The translations under genes and the position numbers were made by a program. Positions 59,865 through 64,000 of a stretch of DNA of 64,000 nucleotides are shown here, piece after piece; positions within the stretch are counted from its first letter, which is position 1, and each line of letters opens with the position of its first letter. The notes under the pieces were generated by a model, which saw only the letters and a list, made by a program, of their open reading frames with translations, had not been told where the DNA came from and ran no database searches. The stretch comes from Hirschia sp964342355 (GTDB taxonomy: Bacteria; Pseudomonadota; Alphaproteobacteria; Caulobacterales; Hyphomonadaceae), in NCBI GenBank assembly GCA_964342355.1, contig CAYFFG010000013.1, positions 1-64,000 on the forward strand, written 5' to 3'.

Positions 59865-60834
59865 TGATCGCCTCCGCATAAACCAGCGCTCGCCAGATTT
59901 TTAGCGCGATTCCCTTAACAGTCGTGGGCATCCAATCAGTTTCGGAAATCACAAACTGGCACATACGCTTTAGCATAGGTTTGAAGGGGACGCGTTTGAG
60001 TTTGAAGGCTGCTTTTGCAAGCGGTGTTCTGGCGATCGTATCAGGGTGTTTTTGCAGGATAAGATTGAAATTCTGTCCTGATGCGCCGTATTTGCTCATT
60101 AGGTCATTGACGGTATCAAGCCCCATATGTGTGGCCGCATTGTCGATATGCATTACGGGAGCAGATTGAGCGACGCGAAGTCCCCAATCGACATCTTCCC
60201 ATCCCCATCCTGCAAACTCTTCGTCGAAGTGGAAACGATCAAATATGTCCTTGTGACAGACCACATTGCTTGTGAACACAAAGCGGCCAGGATCTTTCTG
60301 GCGCTCATGCGCTGAAAGGCATTCTGATCTGGCGGCTTGCCAGCGATGCAATGCGTATTTTTTGTCGGTTGGCGCGTCTCTTAGCGAAAACCCGCCAACA
60401 ATCAGGCTGGGTTCGTCCACATCAGCTATTTGATCAAGGTATTTGGCGATGAAGTCGTTCTCGTCAGGAGACATATCCGCATCAAGAAGCAATACCCAAT
60501 CAGCGCGCGCATGATGAAGCAGAGCGTTGCGCGCAACTGCGCGTCCCATATTGTCAGCGGCAGACACAATGCGTACAGCGCATCGCATCAATTCGCCTTG
60601 TTCGATCATGTTGTTGATTAGGTCAGGGCGCTTAGAGCCATCGTCATAAACGATGATTTCAACGCGTTCGATTTCATCGCATCCATTTAGACCGTCGAGT
60701 AGATCAGTAGGATCATCACGATAGGTGGGGATCGCGATTGAAAGTGCTGTCTTGGATGAGGGGCGCCATTTGGAATTGTCCCAAATCTTTGTGGTGACGG
60801 CATTTTCTGAAAGGGCGGGCGAATGGTGGTTCAT
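59857..60834 (-). CDS. Glycosyltransferase family 2
   Basis: A 325-residue GT-A enzyme: LSIAIPTYRDDPTDLLDGL, IVYDDGSKRPDLI, NMGRAVARNALLHHARADWVLLLDADMSPDE (DxD motif) and EEFAGWGWEDVDWGLRVA (C-terminal motif of chondroitin/hyaluronan-like GT2). It likely adds a sugar to the lipid-linked holdfast-like unit, comparable to HfsJ or HfsL of Caulobacter; which one cannot be said. Located between hfsE and hfsH in the leftward operon. Confidence 0.83.
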   Translation of the reverse strand: MNHHSPALSENAVTTKIWDNSKWRPSSKTALSIAIPTYRDDPTDLLDGLNGCDEIERVEIIVYDDGSKRPDLINNMIEQGELMRCAVRIVSAADNMGRAVARNALLHHARADWVLLLDADMSPDENDFIAKYLDQIADVDEPSLIVGGFSLRDAPTDKKYALHRWQAARSECLSAHERQKDPGRFVFTSNVVCHKDIFDRFHFDEEFAGWGWEDVDWGLRVAQSAPVMHIDNAATHMGLDTVNDLMSKYGASGQNFNLILQKHPDTIARTPLAKAAFKLKRVPFKPMLKRMCQFVISETDWMPTTVKGIALKIWRALVYAEAIND

Positions 60835-60841
60835 CGGGCGA

Positions 60842-62368
60842 TCACCGTGTGTTTCGGGTATCGCCGAGAAGGCAAGGCGCCGTCATCAGGATCACATACA
60901 TATCAAACCAGAAAGAGGCCCGCTTCAGGTACTCCATGTCGAGGCGGACCCGTTCGCGAAGCAGTTCAGCGGAATGCACAGGTCCGCGCGAGCCATTGAT
61001 CTGCGCCCAGCCTGTCAGTCCGGGTTTCATTCGGTGACGGTGGGCATAGTCACCCACTATGCGGTGAACTTCCACTTCTTCGGCCGTCATACCTAAGGCA
61101 TGTGGGCGAGGACCGACGACACTCATGTCGCCAAGCAAAATATTGAAAAGCTGAGGCAGTTCATCAAGGCTAGTCCGCCGCAGGAAGCGGCCAACCCGCG
61201 TCACGCGTTCGTCATCATGGACAGTTTGAACAACCTTACGACCTTCTTCCGCATCTTCATCAGGTTTCATGGTGCGGAATTTCCAGACACGGATAATCTG
61301 GTTGTTAAAGCCGTGACGTTTTTGGCGGAAGAATATTTTACCAGGGCTATCCAGTTTGATCATCAGGGCGATCAAAGCCATGAATGGTGAAAACGCGATA
61401 AGCATCATGCTGGCGACAACAATATCCTGCAGACGTTTAAGTGCAGCGCGACGAGCATCTTTCGGTGCGCCGGATACGTACGCTGCCGGTGCGTCCACGA
61501 TATTGGCGACCGAGGTTTGTTCCGGCGCAAAACCCTCAAGATCCAGGATGAGGATCACTTCCTGCGGCAGATGACGTAGCCTGTCGACTAAATCTCTCAC
61601 ACGCCCTTGGGCAGTAGAAGAGACGGTGACGATGATCCTATCGACGGTTGGAAGCTTGTCCCAGTTCATAAGGTCTTTGATTTCGCCCAACACAGGGACA
61701 CCGGCGATTGATGCGGGCGCACGATCGCCGCGGTCATCAAACACACCCAGTATATTCAATTCACGTTGATCCTGATTTCGTTTTATCAGGTCATAGGCAG
61801 TAGGCGTTGCGCCCACAATTACCGCGTTGTCAGAAAGCGCTCCAGCGCGTGTCAGCATCCGAACAAATGAAATGTAGTGTGCGTGAAGGCCAGTGAATGC
61901 GAGCAATAGGATGCCGCAAACCTGTATGAACGGAGGGGGGGGGGCACCGAATTCAAACAAGAAAGTAACGAGGACACATGCAATTAGCCCTATGCTGGCG
62001 CCCCATACAGCGCCTGCAAGGTGAGCAATTGCATTTTCACCGAAATTGAACCGGTAGGCGCCGCTAACCCGCATGCCGAGAAAGGCGCATAAAGGGGCGG
62101 CAAAATAGGGCAATGCGATCCGGGTGCTTGCCTGCATTAAATCGACGCCAAGCAGGAAGGCCGCACATAAAACAGTCAATAATCCAAAGACCACATCCAT
62201 CGTGCGTACAATGTAACGCAAGCTCGAGCGATCAAAAGGAAACCGCTTTGGTGAGTTTTGTGAGCTATGTGACTGGTAAGTAAAAAAAGCATTTTTGACA
62301 GGGAGACGCGAAACAGACGACGAGCGTTTGTTTGCTCGATCTTCTGGTTTTGCCCCATCAAGAGCCAT
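60842..62368 (-). CDS. hfsE: Undecaprenyl-phosphate sugar phosphotransferase (HfsE-like)
   Basis: A 508-residue polyprenyl-phosphate sugar-1-phosphate transferase that starts the repeat unit. Order: basic N-terminus, four membrane helices (~48-170), a CoA-binding-like Rossmann domain (~180-290) and the C-terminal bacterial sugar transferase domain (~305-508) with KRLQDIVVAS, KFRTMKPDEDAEEG, RRTSLDELPQLFNILLGDMSVVGPRP and KPGLTGWAQING. In Caulobacter HfsE (with PssY/PssZ) begins holdfast synthesis. A C10 homopolymer (61935-61944) lies in codons for ~142-146 (APPPP). Confidence 0.88.
   Translation of the reverse strand: MALDGAKPEDRANKRSSSVSRLPVKNAFFTYQSHSSQNSPKRFPFDRSSLRYIVRTMDVVFGLLTVLCAAFLLGVDLMQASTRIALPYFAAPLCAFLGMRVSGAYRFNFGENAIAHLAGAVWGASIGLIACVLVTFLFEFGAPPPPFIQVCGILLLAFTGLHAHYISFVRMLTRAGALSDNAVIVGATPTAYDLIKRNQDQRELNILGVFDDRGDRAPASIAGVPVLGEIKDLMNWDKLPTVDRIIVTVSSTAQGRVRDLVDRLRHLPQEVILILDLEGFAPEQTSVANIVDAPAAYVSGAPKDARRAALKRLQDIVVASMMLIAFSPFMALIALMIKLDSPGKIFFRQKRHGFNNQIIRVWKFRTMKPDEDAEEGRKVVQTVHDDERVTRVGRFLRRTSLDELPQLFNILLGDMSVVGPRPHALGMTAEEVEVHRIVGDYAHRHRMKPGLTGWAQINGSRGPVHSAELLRERVRLDMEYLKRASFWFDMYVILMTAPCLLGDTRNTR
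61935..61944. repeat. Ten-base homopolymer (C10 on coding strand) inside hfsE
   Basis: An uninterrupted run of ten G on the plus strand, C10 in the hfsE sense strand, encodes Ala-Pro-Pro-Pro. The frame is open at length 10. Gain or loss of one base would shift the frame before the sugar-transferase domain, so it is a candidate slippage site; this could also be sequencing-error prone. Confidence 0.75.
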
Positions 62369-62542
62369 TATAAACTATCCCTATTTCTATGTCCGTGTGC
62401 GTGCGTGCAAGTCGCACAGACACACGTGTTCGTTCCTGCGTGTGCATGGGATATCAGATTAAGCGTATTTTTAGGTAAGGAAGCTCGAACAAGTTTAAAG
62501 CGGCATTTTAATGAATCGCAAATTGTTTGTTAGTGGTAACCT

Positions 62543-64000
62543 TTAAAAGCCGCCGCCAGTTTTGAAGCCGCCACTTCCGGGACGCGGTGCAGGAAAGCGT
62601 GGTCGGGGAGATCTTTTTCGCGTTGGAAATGTATTATAATTGCTGCGACGACCGGCTTCTTTTGCAATTTCTGTCGCTACCTCTCCCAGAATGCTGGGCA
62701 AGCGCAGTGAACTGCGTCGGCGGCTTCCGCCAAAATCCGCACTAACGCGCGTCTGGCGCTTGGTCATGGCGCGTCCCAGGCGCGACAGAGTGCGCCGGAC
62801 ATTTTCTTTTTCCCTTAGAAGGTCGGCAATTGCGCTATCAACCTGCGACTCGTGAAACGTGGCGTACGAGCTGTCAAAATTGGCTGTTTTGAAGTTTCGA
62901 CGCAGGTCTTCCAGCAAGAGCAGTTCGCGTCGTCTCTCGCCAGGGGCTCTGGAAAAATCATCAGATGTGATTTCCAGTTCCAGTTCTTCAGTACGTAGTT
63001 TTACAAGACGATCGACGATCTGATCATCGGTCTTGTCTATCGTTTCCGCTACCAAAAGCCGGAGTTCAGGAAAGCCTGCGCGCCGCAACCCGTCTTCCAA
63101 CACCCGGCGTGCTTCTGCGGCTGGTCCTGTTTCAGAGGAGAGCGCTTTTTCGTGACTTTCAACAAGCGCCTGATGTCGTGTTTCGACTGCGTCAATTTGA
63201 TGATCAAGCGATTCAATGCCTGCCCGAATGTCATCAACGCGCTTTTGTAAGATATGCGCGCCGGCTTCCTGAAGGGCGGCGGATTCTGCTTCTTCTAGCG
63301 CCGCCTGCGCCATATTGCGCTTGTGTTCCATCCGCTCTGCGTGTTCTGCAAGGCGTAACGGAAGTTCATTCAGATGCTGGTAGTTCAGATAGGCCTGATC
63401 ATATCTGCACAGTTTGGCGACCCAGTTATCCAGGATGCGAACAAGAGAGGATGCTTTGTATCCCGGTGTTCGGAAATTCCGCTCCCAAAGATAACTGAAC
63501 AAGGGGTCGTTTTGATAAGGGGCGCCTTTGGTTTTTTCGTCTTCCTTGGCGATTTCCAGTTTGGAAAGTGCGCGCTCGGCCATTGCGCCAGTGCTCTGCA
63601 ATTGCTGAGTGAGGTTCTGATAGTCTTCGTCTTCCGCGACGATGGCTTCAACACGCGCAACCCGGATTTCATAGGCGTCCAGCGCGCTATCCAATTCCTG
63701 GGCGAGCGTTTCCCGCTCATGTTCCAGCTGGGCAATCTCATCAGACGCAGCTCGGATTTTTTCTTGTTCGGCCGCCACATAGGCTTCGTGGGAATCTAAG
63801 AGAATAAGTGCGCGCTTTTCGACAGAGTTGAGAGACGGTTCAGCAGGAGAGGTCTGGTGCAACAGGTCGATACGTATTTGGGCAAGCGCACGATATGCGG
63901 ACACTTGCTCGGCTCGGATCTCCGTGACCTGAGCTTTGGCTCTGTTAGCTGCATCAATTGCCAGGTCGAGCTGACGGCGACTGCGCGCAATGCGATTGTC
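62543..64000 (-). CDS. Coiled-coil protein of unknown function, cut by the window edge
   Basis: The frame is open from the right edge (64000) to a stop at 62543-62545, at least 485 residues; no start is assured within the window. It is almost fully helical and charged (Glu/Arg/Ala/Gln rich), with long coiled-coil segments (EKIRAASDEIAQLEHERETLAQELDSAL, RVDDIRAGIESLDHQIDAVETRHQALV) and a C-terminal tail rich in Arg, Pro, Gly (RFPAPRPGSGGFKTGGGF). No recognised domain. The 174-base gap to hfsE is without a gene. A structural or scaffold function is only a guess. Confidence 0.6.
   Translation of the reverse strand, partial: DNRIARSRRQLDLAIDAANRAKAQVTEIRAEQVSAYRALAQIRIDLLHQTSPAEPSLNSVEKRALILLDSHEAYVAAEQEKIRAASDEIAQLEHERETLAQELDSALDAYEIRVARVEAIVAEDEDYQNLTQQLQSTGAMAERALSKLEIAKEDEKTKGAPYQNDPLFSYLWERNFRTPGYKASSLVRILDNWVAKLCRYDQAYLNYQHLNELPLRLAEHAERMEHKRNMAQAALEEAESAALQEAGAHILQKRVDDIRAGIESLDHQIDAVETRHQALVESHEKALSSETGPAAEARRVLEDGLRRAGFPELRLLVAETIDKTDDQIVDRLVKLRTEELELEITSDDFSRAPGERRRELLLLEDLRRNFKTANFDSSYATFHESQVDSAIADLLREKENVRRTLSRLGRAMTKRQTRVSADFGGSRRRSSLRLPSILGEVATEIAKEAGRRSNYNTFPTRKRSPRPRFPAPRPGSGGFKTGGGF

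Noticed and set aside
1..64000. CRISPR arrays, rRNA or tRNA genes, prophage
   Set aside because: No periodic direct repeats, no convincing tRNA T-loop/acceptor pairs and no structural phage genes were seen; the only lysozyme-like gene is spmX.

Overview
The window comes from a dimorphic, probably prosthecate and holdfast-forming alphaproteobacterium of the Caulobacterales/Hyphomonadaceae type. This rests on linked cell-cycle and polarity genes that are hallmarks of that group (spmX, mipZ, divK-pleD-rpmG, clpS-clpA) and on a holdfast-type polysaccharide locus (hfsE, hfsH, hfsG, hfsD, hfsA, hfsB homologues). Coding density is high and base composition looks mid-range (slightly above 50% GC by eye). 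Species and genus cannot be fixed from the sequence alone.

Region 1 (1-2.7 kb) is a lower-GC, decayed accessory segment: the C-terminus of a HlyD-type secretion adaptor, an unknown lipoprotein, a lipase-like gene cut off by the left end of an IS3-family element, and an orphan ORF. It ends at a terminator and a 15-bp inverted repeat. Region 2 (2.7-16.2 kb) holds a MarR regulator divergent from an SRPBCC lipoprotein (with a double palindromic operator), mgtE, spmX, a cyclic-nucleotide-domain patatin phospholipase, an atypical crotonase-fold protein, a cupin/JmjC-like protein with a coupled exported protein, panC, a SPOR-like lipoprotein coupled to mipZ, and a D,D-carboxypeptidase. Region 3 (16.5-25.6 kb) has clpSA, trhO-GST, a nitronate monooxygenase, HIT, GNAT and RidA proteins and dinB.

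Region 4 (25.6-42 kb) contains divK-pleD (with a CtrA-like box and two GANTC sites upstream), rpmG, pckA, a YadGH-type ABC exporter, and a long leftward run of housekeeping genes: NUDIX, rnr, an M23 peptidase, topA, dprA, plsY, an AEC carrier, ruvX and a lipoprotein. Region 5 (42-51.9 kb) has gatC-gatA, then small accessory genes (aldo/keto reductase, a miniature flagellar rod-like protein between two related hairpins, a methyltransferase), gatB, a low-molecular-weight phosphatase-like gene, an RcnB-like protein, arfB and a 2-oxoglutarate oxygenase. Region 6 (51.9-62.4 kb) is the holdfast-type polysaccharide locus: polymerase/ligase, GH5 glucanase, Sel1 protein, export lipoprotein HfsD, divergent HfsA-HfsB, and a leftward operon hfsE-GT2-hfsH-hfsG. 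The right edge holds an incomplete coiled-coil protein.

Together SpmX (known to recruit and stimulate DivJ), DivK, PleD (c-di-GMP synthesis at the stalked pole), MipZ and the holdfast genes form a plausible polarity-to-adhesion pathway. The most notable observations are a 10-base homopolymer inside the hfsE reading frame (possible phase switch), a candidate envelope lipoprotein translated with MipZ, a minimal flagellar-rod-like protein, and the IS-interrupted secretion locus. No clearly new defence, CRISPR or biosynthetic system was found.
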